Source of the DNA: Achromobacter pestifer
GTDB taxonomy: Bacteria > Pseudomonadota > Gammaproteobacteria > Burkholderiales > Burkholderiaceae_B
NCBI RefSeq assembly: GCF_013267355.1
Contig: NZ_CP053985.1
Coordinates: 6,758,001-6,822,000 of the forward strand
Reading direction: 5' to 3'
DNA length: 64,000 nucleotides
Shown: positions 44,939 through 54,211 of the stretch, piece by piece
How the letters are laid out: every line of letters starts with the position of its first letter
How positions within the stretch are numbered: position 1 is the first letter of the stretch
Position numbers and translations under genes: made by a program
Notes under the pieces: generated by a model
The model's database searches: none
Told to the model about the DNA's origin: nothing
The model's input: the letters and a program-made list of their open reading frames with translations, nothing else

Positions 44939-45913
44939 GAGTCCTTCCAACATCTGGCGAGAAATTTCCACCTTGGATGCCGCGCCCCGCAGCTGACCCA
45001 TGACGCCGATCAGCTTTTGCGCATACTGCGGGTCCGTCGCATAGCCTGCGTCCTGGATTCTGCGAGCCGCCTCAATCTCGTTGCGTGCCTGCGTGACGCC
45101 CTCGTAGCGCGGGCTGTTGCCGATCAGCCGCGCATAGTCCGCGAACGATTCCTCGTAGGACGCGTAGGCGCGGAAGGGTTGCGTCACCTTTTTCGCCACA
45201 CCATCTTCGTATTCGGTAGTCAGTACGTTGACGACCTGGCCCTTCCAGCTGGATCCCGCCTTGATGCCGAACAGGTTGTAGCTGGTGCTGCCGTCCTGAT
45301 GCTTGATCTCGCGTTTGCCCCAGCCAGACTCCAGCGCCGCCTGCCCCATGATCAGACGCGCGGGCACGCCGCTTTGCTGCGAAGCCAGATTGGCCGCTCG
45401 CGACATCTTGGACACGAAAGAGACCACATGCTCGGGAGCGCCCTCGGCCGCGGCCAAGGCCCGATTCTGCGCGCTGTTGTTGCGCATCACGTTCAACAGG
45501 GCCGAGACTTCGCGCGGACCCGACGAACGGAAATCGAGATCAGAACCCTCTCCCAGGCGCTTGACGGCATCCGCGCCCAGCTCGCCGGGCTTGCCCTGCT
45601 GCATTTGGGCAAGAATGGCGCCGGACAGGCCAATGCCGGGCGAGGCTAGATGCAAAGCCAGTTGCTCGTCCGCCATGGACTGCAGCATCTGCGTCTGTTG
45701 CGAGTCGAACAGCCCTTCCTTGGGCGTGGCCTCGCGCATGCGCTTGACCATCATCTGCAGGAACAGGGCCTCGAACTGCTTGGCGACCTGCTTCTGCTGA
45801 TCGGTCCCTTCAGGATCCTTCTTGACGTCCCGCTTCAAGTCCGACAAGCGGCCCATGTCAAAGACTGAATCCTGCCGACTGGCGCCACGCGCCGCATCAT
45901 TGGTGTAAGCCAT
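44936..45913 (-). CDS. flgJ: Flagellar rod assembly protein / muramidase FlgJ
   Basis: This dual-domain FlgJ is as in other beta- and gammaproteobacteria. The N-terminal rod-binding domain (about 40-105) has QFEALFLQMMVKRMREATP. The C-terminal peptidoglycan hydrolase domain has RLIMGQAALESGWGKREIKH with the likely catalytic E195, then YNLFGIKAGSSWKG and FRAYASYEESFADYARLI. It opens the cell wall for the rod. It starts 5 bases after flgI ends. Confidence 0.97.
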   Translation of the reverse strand: MAYTNDAARGASRQDSVFDMGRLSDLKRDVKKDPEGTDQQKQVAKQFEALFLQMMVKRMREATPKEGLFDSQQTQMLQSMADEQLALHLASPGIGLSGAILAQMQQGKPGELGADAVKRLGEGSDLDFRSSGPREVSALLNVMRNNSAQNRALAAAEGAPEHVVSFVSKMSRAANLASQQSGVPARLIMGQAALESGWGKREIKHQDGSTSYNLFGIKAGSSWKGQVVNVLTTEYEDGVAKKVTQPFRAYASYEESFADYARLIGNSPRYEGVTQARNEIEAARRIQDAGYATDPQYAQKLIGVMGQLRGAASKVEISRQMLEGL

Positions 45914-45918
45914 GGCCG

Positions 45919-47055
45919 TCAGATGATTTCCAGTTCGGCGCGCAGGGCGCCCGCGGTCTTCATGGCCTGCAGAATCGCCAACAGATCCTGCGGCGTCGCG
46001 CCCAGGGCGTTCAGACCCTTGACCACGTCCGCCAGATTGGCGCTGGTGCTCACGCGTTGCAGGGAACCGTTCTCCTGACGCACCTCGATCTGGGTGTTGG
46101 GCACCACCACCGTCTGCCCTTCCGTGAAGGGCGTGTCGGGCTGCGACACCTGGTTCTGGCGATTGATGATGACCGACAGGTTGCCATGGGCCACCGCCGC
46201 CTCTTCGATCATGACGGTGCGGTTCATGACGACCGAACCCGTGCGGGCATTGATGATGACCTTGGCCACCGTGGGCGCGCGCGTCACCTGCAAGTCTTCG
46301 AGCTGCGACAGGAAGCGCGCCTGCGAGGCCTGATCCATGGGCGTGCGCACCTGCACCACGCGGCCGTCCAGGGCGGTGGCGGTGCCTTGGCCGAACTTGC
46401 GATTCAGCGCCATGGCTACATTCTGCGCCGTGCTGAAATCGGTGCTGTTCAGTTCCACATAGATGTAGCCATCGCGCGAGAACGTGGTGGGCACGCCGCG
46501 CTCGACGATGGCGCCCGCGCTGATGCGGCCGCCGTTCAGTTGGTTGATCTGCACGCTGGAACCACCGGCGGAGGCGCCAGCGCCGCCCACCAGAATGTTG
46601 CCCTGGGCGATGGCATAGACCTGGCTGTCTGCCCCTTTGAGCGGGGTCATCAGCAATGTGCCGCCGCGCAGGCTCTTGGCATTACCCATGGACGAAACCA
46701 CCACGTCCAGCGTCTGGCCTGGGCGGGCGAATGCGGGCAGCGTGGTCGTGACCATGACGGCCGCCACGTTCTTGAGCTGCATATTGCTGCCGGCGGGTAC
46801 CGTAATCCCAAGCTGGGACAGCATATTGGTCAGGCTTTGTTGCGTGAATGGCGTCTGCCGCACCTGGTCGCCGCTGCCGTCCAGGCCCACGACCAGGCCA
46901 TAGCCGATCAGCTGGTTGCCGCGCACGCCCTGGATCGAGGCCAGGTCCTTGAGCCGCTCGGCTTGAGCCGCGCCTGCGCCGGCCAGCAGCCCGACCGAAA
47001 CGCAGACGCGCGCCAACAAGGACAGCAAGGCGGATATCGGATTCGGTTGTTTCAT
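45919..47055 (-). CDS. flgI: Flagellar P-ring protein FlgI
   Basis: The 378-residue periplasmic protein has a signal peptide ending near ...AGAGAAQA. The P-ring core contains [40 protein letters not shown] and [20 protein letters not shown]. It forms the bushing in the peptidoglycan layer. The ATG lies 2 bases after the flgH stop, so translation is coupled. Confidence 0.98.
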   Translation of the reverse strand: MKQPNPISALLSLLARVCVSVGLLAGAGAAQAERLKDLASIQGVRGNQLIGYGLVVGLDGSGDQVRQTPFTQQSLTNMLSQLGITVPAGSNMQLKNVAAVMVTTTLPAFARPGQTLDVVVSSMGNAKSLRGGTLLMTPLKGADSQVYAIAQGNILVGGAGASAGGSSVQINQLNGGRISAGAIVERGVPTTFSRDGYIYVELNSTDFSTAQNVAMALNRKFGQGTATALDGRVVQVRTPMDQASQARFLSQLEDLQVTRAPTVAKVIINARTGSVVMNRTVMIEEAAVAHGNLSVIINRQNQVSQPDTPFTEGQTVVVPNTQIEVRQENGSLQRVSTSANLADVVKGLNALGATPQDLLAILQAMKTAGALRAELEII

Positions 47056-47057
47056 GT

Positions 47058-47747
47058 TCAGAACGGCGAGGCCATCAGGAAGAAGCGTTGCAGCCAGCCC
47101 ATGGTCTGGACTTCGTCCATGACGCCCTTGCTGCGGTATTCGATGCGGGCGTCGGCCACCTGCGTGGACGAGACGGTGTTCGTGCCGGTGATGGAGCGCG
47201 GATCCACGATGCCGGAGAAACGCACGTATTCGCTGCCCCGATTGATGGCGATCTGCTTTTCGCCCGCAACCTGCAGGTTGCCGTTGGACATCACCCCCAC
47301 CACCGTGGTGGTGATGGTGCCGGTAAAGGCATTGTTTGCGGTGCTATCACCCTTGCCCTGCGCCACGTTGCCACCCTTGGCGTCGGTGTTCAGGTTGGCG
47401 TTGGCCCAGCTATCCATGAAGGACGGTGCGGCGGCAATGCCCAGGTTGGCGCTGCCGCTGCGATTGGTGTTGGTCGCGACGTTCTTGGAGGCGTTCGTCT
47501 TCTCGTTGAGGACGATGGTGACGATGTCCCCCACGTTGCGCGGCCGGCGGTCCTCGAAGAGCGGATAGTTGCCGTAGGTCGTAGGCTGGTAGATGGAGCC
47601 CGTGGGCTGCGCCATGGGTGTGGGCGGAGGCGGCGGCGCCGCCGTCGTCGGCCCGGTGACAATGGGCTCGGGCGGAATCATGGCGCAACCGGCCACCAGC
47701 ATGGCCAGTGCCGCACTCGATACCAGACGCAGGACAGACATGGACAT
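47058..47747 (-). CDS. flgH: Flagellar L-ring lipoprotein FlgH
   Basis: The outer-membrane L-ring lipoprotein of about 229 residues has lipobox LVAGC and then a Pro-rich stretch. The FlgH core has [20 protein letters not shown] and [12 protein letters not shown] and ends in [16 protein letters not shown] sequence ([20 protein letters not shown]). Three adjacent starts are possible (GTG 47750, ATG 47747, ATG 47741). I chose 47747, which overlaps the flgG stop by one base (TGATG). Confidence 0.96.
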   Translation of the reverse strand: MSMSVLRLVSSAALAMLVAGCAMIPPEPIVTGPTTAAPPPPPTPMAQPTGSIYQPTTYGNYPLFEDRRPRNVGDIVTIVLNEKTNASKNVATNTNRSGSANLGIAAAPSFMDSWANANLNTDAKGGNVAQGKGDSTANNAFTGTITTTVVGVMSNGNLQVAGEKQIAINRGSEYVRFSGIVDPRSITGTNTVSSTQVADARIEYRSKGVMDEVQTMGWLQRFFLMASPF

Positions 47748-48532
47748 CACAGTTGGGTCAGGCGGGCCAGCATTTCGTCCGAGGTCTTGACGGCCTTGCT
47801 GTTCATTTCGTAGGCGCGCTGGGTGGTGATCATGTTGACCAGTTCTTCAGCGACGTTGACGTTGGAAGTTTCGACGTACTTCTGCATGATCGAACCGGCG
47901 CCGTCCACGCCCGGCTGCAACAGGTTGGCAGGCCCCGAAGCGTCGGTTTCCAGGTACAGGTTTTCGCCGATGCTCTGCAGGCCGGTGGGGTTGATGAACG
48001 TCGCGATCTGCAGCTGGCCGATCTGCACGTTGATGCCGGCGGCGCCGGGCTGCGTCACCGAAACAATGCCGTCGTTGCCGATGGAGATCGACAGCGCGTT
48101 GTCGGGAATGTTCATGGGCGGCTGGATCACGTAGCCGCTGACGGTCGTCAGCTGGCCGTTCTGGTCGCGTTGCAGCGCGCCATCGCGGGTGTACGCCTGG
48201 GTGCCGTCAGGCAGCTCGATCTGCAGGAAACCGCGGCCGTTGATGGCGATGTCCATTTCGCCGCCGGTATTGTTCAGGTTACCGGTAGTGTGAATGCGCT
48301 CGGTTGCGGCCACGCGCGCGCCGGTGCCCAGCTGCAGACCCGACGGCAGCTGCGTGGCGTCGCCGACCTGGGCGCCGGGTTGACGCAGCGTTTGATACAT
48401 CAGGTCCTGAAACACGGCGCGGCCGCGCTTGAAACCGTTGGTGGAGACGTTGGCCAAGTTGTTCGAAATCACGTCCATGGAGGTCTGTTGACCTTCCAGG
48501 CCCGTCTTGGCGATCCACAGCGAACGCATCAT
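47747..48532 (-). CDS. flgG: Flagellar distal rod protein FlgG
   Basis: FlgG is the distal rod. The 261-residue protein starts [20 protein letters not shown], followed by [20 protein letters not shown], and ends with [21 protein letters not shown] chose the ATG at 48532 because it gives the family N terminus and has a GGAG Shine-Dalgarno; an upstream start would add 13 unrelated residues. It overlaps flgH by one base. Confidence 0.98.
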   Translation of the reverse strand: MMRSLWIAKTGLEGQQTSMDVISNNLANVSTNGFKRGRAVFQDLMYQTLRQPGAQVGDATQLPSGLQLGTGARVAATERIHTTGNLNNTGGEMDIAINGRGFLQIELPDGTQAYTRDGALQRDQNGQLTTVSGYVIQPPMNIPDNALSISIGNDGIVSVTQPGAAGINVQIGQLQIATFINPTGLQSIGENLYLETDASGPANLLQPGVDGAGSIMQKYVETSNVNVAEELVNMITTQRAYEMNSKAVKTSDEMLARLTQL

Positions 48533-48597
48533 GATGAAGTACTCCTGGTGCCGCGGCCCGGCCGCGCGCAAAAAATGTTTCTAGTTCAATTGCCGTA

Positions 48598-49362
48598 TCA
48601 GGCGCTTACCGACAGGATGCCGTTGGCGCGCTCGGCGTTGCGGTCCGAGTGCTGGATCACCTGCATTTGCTGCTCGAACCGGCGGGCGTTGGCGATCATG
48701 CCCACCATCGCCGCCATGGGGTTGGTGTTGCTGCCTTCCAGCACGCCCGACAACAGCCGCAGACTGGGATCGGCCGGCACCGCAGGCGCAGGCTGGCCAT
48801 TGACGGGCGCCATGCGGAACACGCCGTCATCGCCATGTACCAGTTGCTCGTTTTGCGGGTTGGCCAGCTTGATCCGGCCCAGGTTCAGGATGTTGTTCGG
48901 CGCATCGCCGGCGCCGATGGCCGTAATGGTGCCGTCCGAGGTGATCGTCAGCGCGGCCTGGTCGGGTATGTCGATGGGCCCGCCTTGATCAGACAACACG
49001 GGCTGGCCCAGCGAGGTCTGCAACAGGCCATTGATGCCGACCTGCAGGCTGCCGGCGCGGGTGTAGGCCTCGCCTTGCGGGGTCTGCACGGCGATCCAGC
49101 CGCGCTCGCTGGACAGCGCCACGTCCAGGTCCCGGCCCGTGGTCTGCATATTGCCCATCTGGAAACTGTTGCGCGGCGTGGACGCCACCGTCGAAACACG
49201 CGTGGGCAGACTCGTCCCGTCCGTGACCGGCACCGAGCGGTACAACGCGATCTGCTCGCGGAAACCCGCCGTGTTCACGTTGGCCATGTTGTTGGAAAGC
49301 GCGGCCTGATGCTCGGTGATGCGCGCCGCGCCATTCATGGCGGTGTAGATGATACGGTCCAT
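48598..49362 (-). CDS. flgF: Flagellar proximal rod protein FlgF
   Basis: The 254-residue protein has the N-terminal rod motif MDRIIYTAMNGAARITEHQA followed by LSNNMANVNTAGF, and the C-terminal MIANARRFEQQMQVIQHSDR. FlgF is a proximal rod subunit between flgE and flgG. Confidence 0.97.
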   Translation of the reverse strand: MDRIIYTAMNGAARITEHQAALSNNMANVNTAGFREQIALYRSVPVTDGTSLPTRVSTVASTPRNSFQMGNMQTTGRDLDVALSSERGWIAVQTPQGEAYTRAGSLQVGINGLLQTSLGQPVLSDQGGPIDIPDQAALTITSDGTITAIGAGDAPNNILNLGRIKLANPQNEQLVHGDDGVFRMAPVNGQPAPAVPADPSLRLLSGVLEGSNTNPMAAMVGMIANARRFEQQMQVIQHSDRNAERANGILSVSA

Positions 49363-49399
49363 TGCCTATTCCGTCGGTGTCGTCGCGTGCCTGCCGGGC

Positions 49400-50614
49400 T
49401 TACTTCAGGTTCATCAGGACTTGCATGATTTCGTCCTGGGTCTTGATGGTCTGCGAGTTGGCTTGGTAGGTGCGCTGGGCGATGATCATGTTGACCAGCT
49501 CCTTGCTCATGTCGACGTTGGACGCTTCCGTGGCCTGGCCCACGATCTTGGAGAGGCCATTGGTGCCGGGCTGGCCCAGAACGGGCTGGCCGGAGGCGGA
49601 GGTTTCCGTCCAGGCGTTGTTGCCCACGGGTTGCAAGCCTTGCAAGTTCGCGAAATCCGCCAGCACGATCGTGCCAACCACCTGCGTCTTACCGTTGGTG
49701 TATTTGGCCACCAAGCTACCGTCGCCGCCAATGTTGACGCCGGTGAGCTCCCCGGAGGCATAGCCGTCCACCGAGGGCTCCAACCCGTAGCTGGTGCCAT
49801 ATTGGGTCATGCCGGTGTAGTTGAAGGCTATGTTGAGCGGCTGCGCCGGCGTAGCCGTTCCGCCAGGGGTGGCAAACGTGAAGTTCGTGATCGGAGCGCT
49901 GGTCATCACGCCGGAGGTATTGAACGTCAGCTGCTTCGATGCCGGCGCCATGGCCTGACCGTCCAACGTGTAGTAAACGTCATAGACGCTTTCGCCAGCA
50001 GCGTTTGCGGAACGCTTTGCGACGTACTGCATGACCTGATGCGAATTGCCCAGCGAATCGTACACGGTCATGGGCGACGCGTTGGTGAAGGTATTGGCCA
50101 GCTTGGGGTCAAAGGGATTGGTGGCCGGATCAATGACCTTGGCGTTCCCATCCAGGTTGGCCTTCTTGAAGGAAATCCCGGACGTCGCCTGAGGCGCCAC
50201 GTTGCCCACGGGCAGACGCAGCTCCTCGGGATTTGCTCCCACCACACCTGCCGGGTAGCCCGTCAGGCGGTAGCCCTGCGCGTTCACGAAGTAGTTGTCC
50301 TTGTCGACCAGGAATTCGCCGTTGCGGGTGTACATCACCGCACCGCTATTGTCCGTGACCCGGAACATGCCATTGGCGCCGTCGATCGCGATGTCGTATT
50401 CGCCACCGCCACCGGTGACCACCCCCACCGTGAAACGCTGGGTGATGGCCGACACCTTTACGCCCAGGCCGATGCGCGAACTGGCGTAGACGTCCGCAAA
50501 CGATGCGGTCGACGACTTGAAGCCGACGGTGCCGGAGTTGGCGATGTTGTTGCCGATGACGTCCAGGTTCTGCGCCGCGGCGTTCAAGCCGCTCAATCCT
50601 TGTCCGAAACCCAT
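49400..50614 (-). CDS. flgE: Flagellar hook protein FlgE
   Basis: The 404-residue hook subunit has the rod/hook N-terminal motif GFGQGLSGLNAAAQNLDVIG followed by NNIANSGTVGFKSS. The C-terminal helix contains ELVNMIIAQRTYQANSQTIK. Its length is close to that of enteric FlgE. It lies 74 bases downstream of flgD. Confidence 0.98.
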   Translation of the reverse strand: MGFGQGLSGLNAAAQNLDVIGNNIANSGTVGFKSSTASFADVYASSRIGLGVKVSAITQRFTVGVVTGGGGEYDIAIDGANGMFRVTDNSGAVMYTRNGEFLVDKDNYFVNAQGYRLTGYPAGVVGANPEELRLPVGNVAPQATSGISFKKANLDGNAKVIDPATNPFDPKLANTFTNASPMTVYDSLGNSHQVMQYVAKRSANAAGESVYDVYYTLDGQAMAPASKQLTFNTSGVMTSAPITNFTFATPGGTATPAQPLNIAFNYTGMTQYGTSYGLEPSVDGYASGELTGVNIGGDGSLVAKYTNGKTQVVGTIVLADFANLQGLQPVGNNAWTETSASGQPVLGQPGTNGLSKIVGQATEASNVDMSKELVNMIIAQRTYQANSQTIKTQDEIMQVLMNLK

Positions 50615-50688
50615 GTTTTCTCTCGCTAATCTATAACTATCAGGGAAAGCCGCCGCCCTTGCGCCGGCACCGATTCAGTGCGCCCGCT

Positions 50689-51387
50689 TCAGGCGCCGAT
50701 CACCTTGCGCACGTCCAGCATGCTGGTCTGGCCGTCCAGCCCCAGATCCAACCGCAGGCCATTGGTGGAGTAAGCCACGCTCTTGACTTGGCCGTAGCTC
50801 AGCGTTTCCGCATTCACCTTCTTGCCGTCGGCGTCCGTGGCTAGGACGGACACGTTATACGCGCCCGGTTCCAATGCCACGCCGCCGTCGTTCTTGCCGT
50901 CCCAGTTCAGCGTATACACGCCAGTCTTCTGGTCCACCATTTCGATCGTGCGCACGACCGCGCCGTTGGCGTCGGAAATGCGGATCTGCACTTTCTGGGC
51001 GTCGCCCTGCAGGTCCAGCCCGTAAGGCGTGACGACACGGGCCTCGGGATTCGCGGCATCCACGCCGGACTTGATCTTGGAACCCGGGATCAACACGCCC
51101 TTCCCGATCATGGCCACGGCGTTCATCGACTGAGACACGTCGATCTGCCCGCTGATGGCGAGCATGGTGTTCTTCAGGTTGGTGATGCCTTCCACGGTGG
51201 AAATCTGCGCCAGCTGGGAGGTCAGCTCGGCGTTCTGCATCGGGTTCAGGGGATCCTGGTTCTGCAGCTGGGTCACCAGCAGCTTGAGGAACTGATCCTG
51301 CAGGCCTTGGGCCGTGCTGATGCCGTTGGCACCCGTTTGCGCCAGGCCCAGGCCAGTCTTGCTCGTCGATTGGTCGATAGTGGTCAT
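50689..51387 (-). CDS. flgD: Flagellar hook cap protein FlgD
   Basis: FlgD caps the growing hook. The 232-residue protein has the conserved N-terminal block FLKLLVTQLQNQDPLNPMQN followed by AELTSQLAQISTVEGI. A FLIG/Tudor-like C-terminal half includes YTLNWDGKNDGGVALEPGAY. It is flanked by flgC and flgE as usual. Confidence 0.97.
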   Translation of the reverse strand: MTTIDQSTSKTGLGLAQTGANGISTAQGLQDQFLKLLVTQLQNQDPLNPMQNAELTSQLAQISTVEGITNLKNTMLAISGQIDVSQSMNAVAMIGKGVLIPGSKIKSGVDAANPEARVVTPYGLDLQGDAQKVQIRISDANGAVVRTIEMVDQKTGVYTLNWDGKNDGGVALEPGAYNVSVLATDADGKKVNAETLSYGQVKSVAYSTNGLRLDLGLDGQTSMLDVRKVIGA

Positions 51388-51407
51388 GGATTCAATGGTT
51401 CGAGAAA

Positions 51408-51827
51408 TTAGGACTGACCGATGGTCAGCGTCTTCTGCATCAGGGCCTTGGCGGTATTGAGCACTTCCACGTTCGCCTGATAAGAGCGCGAGGCCGCGAT
51501 CATGTTCACGGTTTCGGCCACCGGGTCGACGTTGGGCATGCTGACGTAGCCCTGCGCGTCAGCCATGGGGTGCTGCGGGTCATACACCTGTTTCAAGGGG
51601 GACTGGTCTTCGACCACGCCAGCCACGCGCACGCCGCCGATTTCCTGGCCCAGCGCCTGGCCGGCCGGGGGATTCACCTGGAACACGACCTGGCGGGCGC
51701 GGTACGGTTTGCCGTCGGGGCCGACTACGCTGTCGGCGTTAGCCATGTTGCTGGCCGCCACGTTCATGCGCTGCGATTGCGCGCTGAGCGCCGAACCGGC
51801 GATATCGAAAATGCTCAACAAGGACAT
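51408..51827 (-). CDS. flgC: Flagellar proximal rod protein FlgC
   Basis: The 139-residue protein has the N-terminal [20 protein letters not shown] and C-terminal [20 protein letters not shown], both typical of proximal rod subunits. It starts 22 bases after flgB ends. Confidence 0.98.
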   Translation of the reverse strand: MSLLSIFDIAGSALSAQSQRMNVAASNMANADSVVGPDGKPYRARQVVFQVNPPAGQALGQEIGGVRVAGVVEDQSPLKQVYDPQHPMADAQGYVSMPNVDPVAETVNMIAASRSYQANVEVLNTAKALMQKTLTIGQS

Positions 51828-51849
51828 TGCCTGCCGCTCCCTTTAAAAA

Positions 51850-52257
51850 TCAATCCTGAATTGCGGCCATCATGGTCCGGATGCGGCCAGACAGCATCTG
51901 CATCGTGCTTTGGTAGTGCAGGGTGTTATCCGCGAACTGCACGCGCTCGATGTCCATGTCCACCGTGTTGCCGTCCATGCTGGGCTGGTACGGCAGGCGG
52001 TACAGCAGTTCCGTCGGACCCTGCGATACGGCCTTGGCCGGGATATGGCGGGCGGACGTCAGCGCAAGCGAGGTATCGGGCAGGCGCTTGGTGCCTTCCA
52101 TGGCGCTGGCCATGGCCGTCTTGAAGTCGAAATCCCGCGCCTTGTAGTTGGGCGTATCGGCGTTGGCGATGTTCGACGACAGCACTTCCTGGCGTTGCGC
52201 GCGCAGTCCCAGGGCCTGCTGGTAAAACCGGAAATCTTCATTGAGCCTGTCTAGCAT
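51850..52257 (-). CDS. flgB: Flagellar proximal rod protein FlgB
   Basis: The 135-residue protein has RAQRQEVLSSNIANADTPNY followed by KARDFDFKTAM. I chose the ATG at 52257 (MLDRLNEDFRFYQQALGLR). The open frame continues upstream into the regulatory region but without family sequence. It is the first gene of the flgB-to-flgL run, divergent from flgA. Confidence 0.97.
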   Translation of the reverse strand: MLDRLNEDFRFYQQALGLRAQRQEVLSSNIANADTPNYKARDFDFKTAMASAMEGTKRLPDTSLALTSARHIPAKAVSQGPTELLYRLPYQPSMDGNTVDMDIERVQFADNTLHYQSTMQMLSGRIRTMMAAIQD

Positions 52258-52362
52258 CGGGGCGCCTTGGTGCGTTGCAATTCGGATAAAGCCAGGGACT
52301 CCGGACAGACCGTTATCCCATTGGATGACGGCATCATAGGGGCCGGGGCTTGAACACAATCA

Positions 52363-52382
52363 GCCAAATAACCCGTCATTTC
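52363..52382. promoter_or_regulatory. Class II promoter element in the flgB-flgA gap (FlhDC-like box)
   Basis: GCCAAATAACCCGTCATTTC matches the element in the fliE-fliF gap (21971-21990) at 18 of 20 bases. The AAATAACC core resembles published FlhD4C2 half-sites. A CATAG also occurs upstream at 52335-52339. Confidence 0.5.
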
Positions 52383-52434
52383 TCATCCAATTCACGTATT
52401 GCCGAATGCCGCGGACTTCTACAATTCATCCACC

Positions 52435-53148
52435 ATGAAAATATCCGCAACCCGACTCTGCGCGCGCGCATGCTGCCTGGCAGCCCTGCTGCTGCCCTTG
52501 GCTACCGCGCAGGGGCAGGCAGCGGCTACCCAGGCACCCGAGGCGATCGCCCTGGTGGCACAGACCTATTTGCTGGATCAGTTGGCCGGCCTGCCTGGGC
52601 AACCCTTGGTCGCGATCGATCCGCCGCGTGCAGAACACCTGGCGGCCTGCGATGTAATGTCCCCATTTATGCCTGCAAGCATGAAATTGCGCTCGCGCAT
52701 GACGGTTGGGATACGTTGCAACGCGCCTAAGCCCTGGACGGCTTATGTCCAGGCGACGGTAAGCGTGCCGGGCCACTATTACGTCGCCGCGCGGATGATC
52801 GCCGCGGGTCAAGCCCTGACGCCGGACGACCTCGCCCCGAGGGACGGCGACCTGGTCGCCCTGCCCCCAGGCGCCATTACCGATCCGCAAACCGTGGTGG
52901 GCATGACAGCCGTGCACCGAATCAATGCCGGCCAAGCGGTGCGGGGGTCAGCGTTGCGCAATGCACAATCGGTGGTGCGCGGCGCCAATGTCCGCATCAA
53001 CGCGCGCGGCAACGGCTTTGTCGTCAGCAGCGAAGGCCAGGCGCTCGACAACGCGGCGCCGGGTGCCACCGTGCAGGTGCGTACCGCGGGCGGCCAAGTG
53101 GTCAGCGGCGTGGTGCGCAACGCCGGTCTGGTGGAAATACAACTGTAG
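52435..53148 (+). CDS. flgA: Flagellar P-ring assembly chaperone FlgA
   Basis: The 237-residue periplasmic protein has a signal peptide (from MKISATRLCARACCLAALLL), a variable middle and a C-terminal SAF-like domain. That domain contains VHRINAGQAVRGSALRNAQS, NGFVVSSEGQALDNA and GVVRNAGLVEIQL. It assists FlgI polymerisation. I chose the ATG at 52435 because it starts the signal peptide. It is divergent from flgB. Confidence 0.95.
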   Translation: MKISATRLCARACCLAALLLPLATAQGQAAATQAPEAIALVAQTYLLDQLAGLPGQPLVAIDPPRAEHLAACDVMSPFMPASMKLRSRMTVGIRCNAPKPWTAYVQATVSVPGHYYVAARMIAAGQALTPDDLAPRDGDLVALPPGAITDPQTVVGMTAVHRINAGQAVRGSALRNAQSVVRGANVRINARGNGFVVSSEGQALDNAAPGATVQVRTAGGQVVSGVVRNAGLVEIQL

Positions 53149-53190
53149 TTGCTGTTACATGTTGCATTGCACCAACACGCATCCCGCCCC

Positions 53191-53217
53191 TAAAGTTCCT
53201 TCCGGCCTTGCCGTTAC
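53191..53217 (+). promoter_or_regulatory. Sigma-28 promoter of flgM-flgN
   Basis: TAAAGTTC (53191-53198), 11 bases, then GCCGTTAC (53210-53217). This is one of the two best sigma-28 matches in the window and lies about 60 bases before the flgM start. Confidence 0.92.
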
Positions 53218-53277
53218 TGAGGCATAAGTAGGCGAATCCGTCGCACAACCGACCCAGGACGCCCTGCGGAGAAAATC

Positions 53278-53571
53278 TTGAAGATCAATTCCACCACCAA
53301 CCGCCCCCTATCGGCTGACGCCGTCGCGCCTCGCGCCGACTCGGCGGTTGCCCAGGCTTATGGCGCCAGCAGCGCCGGCGGCTCCAGCAGCTCGCAGGTG
53401 GCGCTGAGCTCGGCATCGCGCAAGCTGCTCGCGCTGCAGGACGGCTCCAATGACATCAACGTCGAACGCGTCGCGGCCATCCGCGCAGCCATCGCATCGG
53501 GTCAACTGAAGATCGATACCGGCCGTATCGCGGACAGCCTGATCGCCAGCGCCCGCGACCTGTTGAAGTAA
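53278..53571 (+). CDS. flgM: Anti-sigma-28 factor FlgM
   Basis: FlgM binds sigma-28 until it is exported through the finished hook. The 97-residue protein has the disordered Ser/Ala-rich N terminus. The conserved C-terminal sigma-binding region contains DGSNDINVERVAAIRAAIAS and GQLKIDTGRIADSLIASARD. The start codon is TTG with a GGAGA Shine-Dalgarno; no in-frame ATG fits. The gene has its own sigma-28 promoter, implying a feedback loop. Confidence 0.96.
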   Translation: MKINSTTNRPLSADAVAPRADSAVAQAYGASSAGGSSSSQVALSSASRKLLALQDGSNDINVERVAAIRAAIASGQLKIDTGRIADSLIASARDLLK

Positions 53572-53598
53572 ACCCGCAACCTTCCCGAGCCGAACAGC

Positions 53599-54084
53599 AT
53601 GACCATGAGCACCGTCGAATCCCTGCAGTCCTGCATGCGCCAGGAAGATGCCCTGATCACAGAGTTCTCCGCGATCCTGGAAGAAGAGACCGAAGTGTTG
53701 GTGGGCTTGGGAAGCGTCGGCACGCTGCAGGAAATCACCGAGCGCAAGGGCGACGTCGCCCGCAGGCTCGTGGACCTGAGCCAGGTCCGGGATTCCCTGC
53801 TTGCGGAAATCGGCTTGCCCGCCGGGCACGTCGGCACCGAGCAGGCGGCCGTACTGCACCCGCAGCTGTCGGGCGTCTGGCAGGCCCTGCTTAGTAAATC
53901 GGCATCCGCCAACGAAATCAACATGCGCAACGGCGCGCTCATCGACGTGCATCTGCGCTATACGCAGCAGTCGTTGGAAGCCCTGCGCAGCATGGGCGCC
54001 GCTGGCGGCGCCCATGCCACTTACGACGCCCGCGGGCGTGGTGCGCGCAGCGCTCCGGGACGCAAGCCCATTGTGGCCGGTTGA
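53599..54084 (+). CDS. flgN: FlgN-type export chaperone for FlgK/FlgL
   Basis: The 161-residue protein is mostly helical, with LQSCMRQEDALITEFSAILE and LQEITERKGDVARRLVDLSQ, consistent with FlgN. It follows flgM by 27 bases as in other flagellar loci. ATG codons at 53599 and 53605 are both possible. The C-terminal tail (about 135-161) is Gly/Arg-rich and probably disordered. Confidence 0.9.
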   Translation: MTMSTVESLQSCMRQEDALITEFSAILEEETEVLVGLGSVGTLQEITERKGDVARRLVDLSQVRDSLLAEIGLPAGHVGTEQAAVLHPQLSGVWQALLSKSASANEINMRNGALIDVHLRYTQQSLEALRSMGAAGGAHATYDARGRGARSAPGRKPIVAG

Positions 54085-54211
54085 AGCACGCTACGGTTCA
54101 ACCACCCTGATTGACCGGCAGGATGGCTAGAGCGCCCACGCGCGCTTGTGCAAGAATCTGCACTCTGTGTTTCGCAACCCATCAAACGACGGCCACGGTC
54201 ACGCGGCCGTC
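54079..54211. terminator. Hairpins between convergent flgN and flhF
   Basis: GGTTGAA...TTCAACC (54079-54085 / 54097-54103) overlaps the flgN stop. GACGGCC...GGCCGTC (54188-54194 / 54205-54211) overlaps the flhF stop and on the minus strand is followed by GTTTG. Both are suited to ending the converging transcripts, though neither has a long T-run. Confidence 0.45.
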
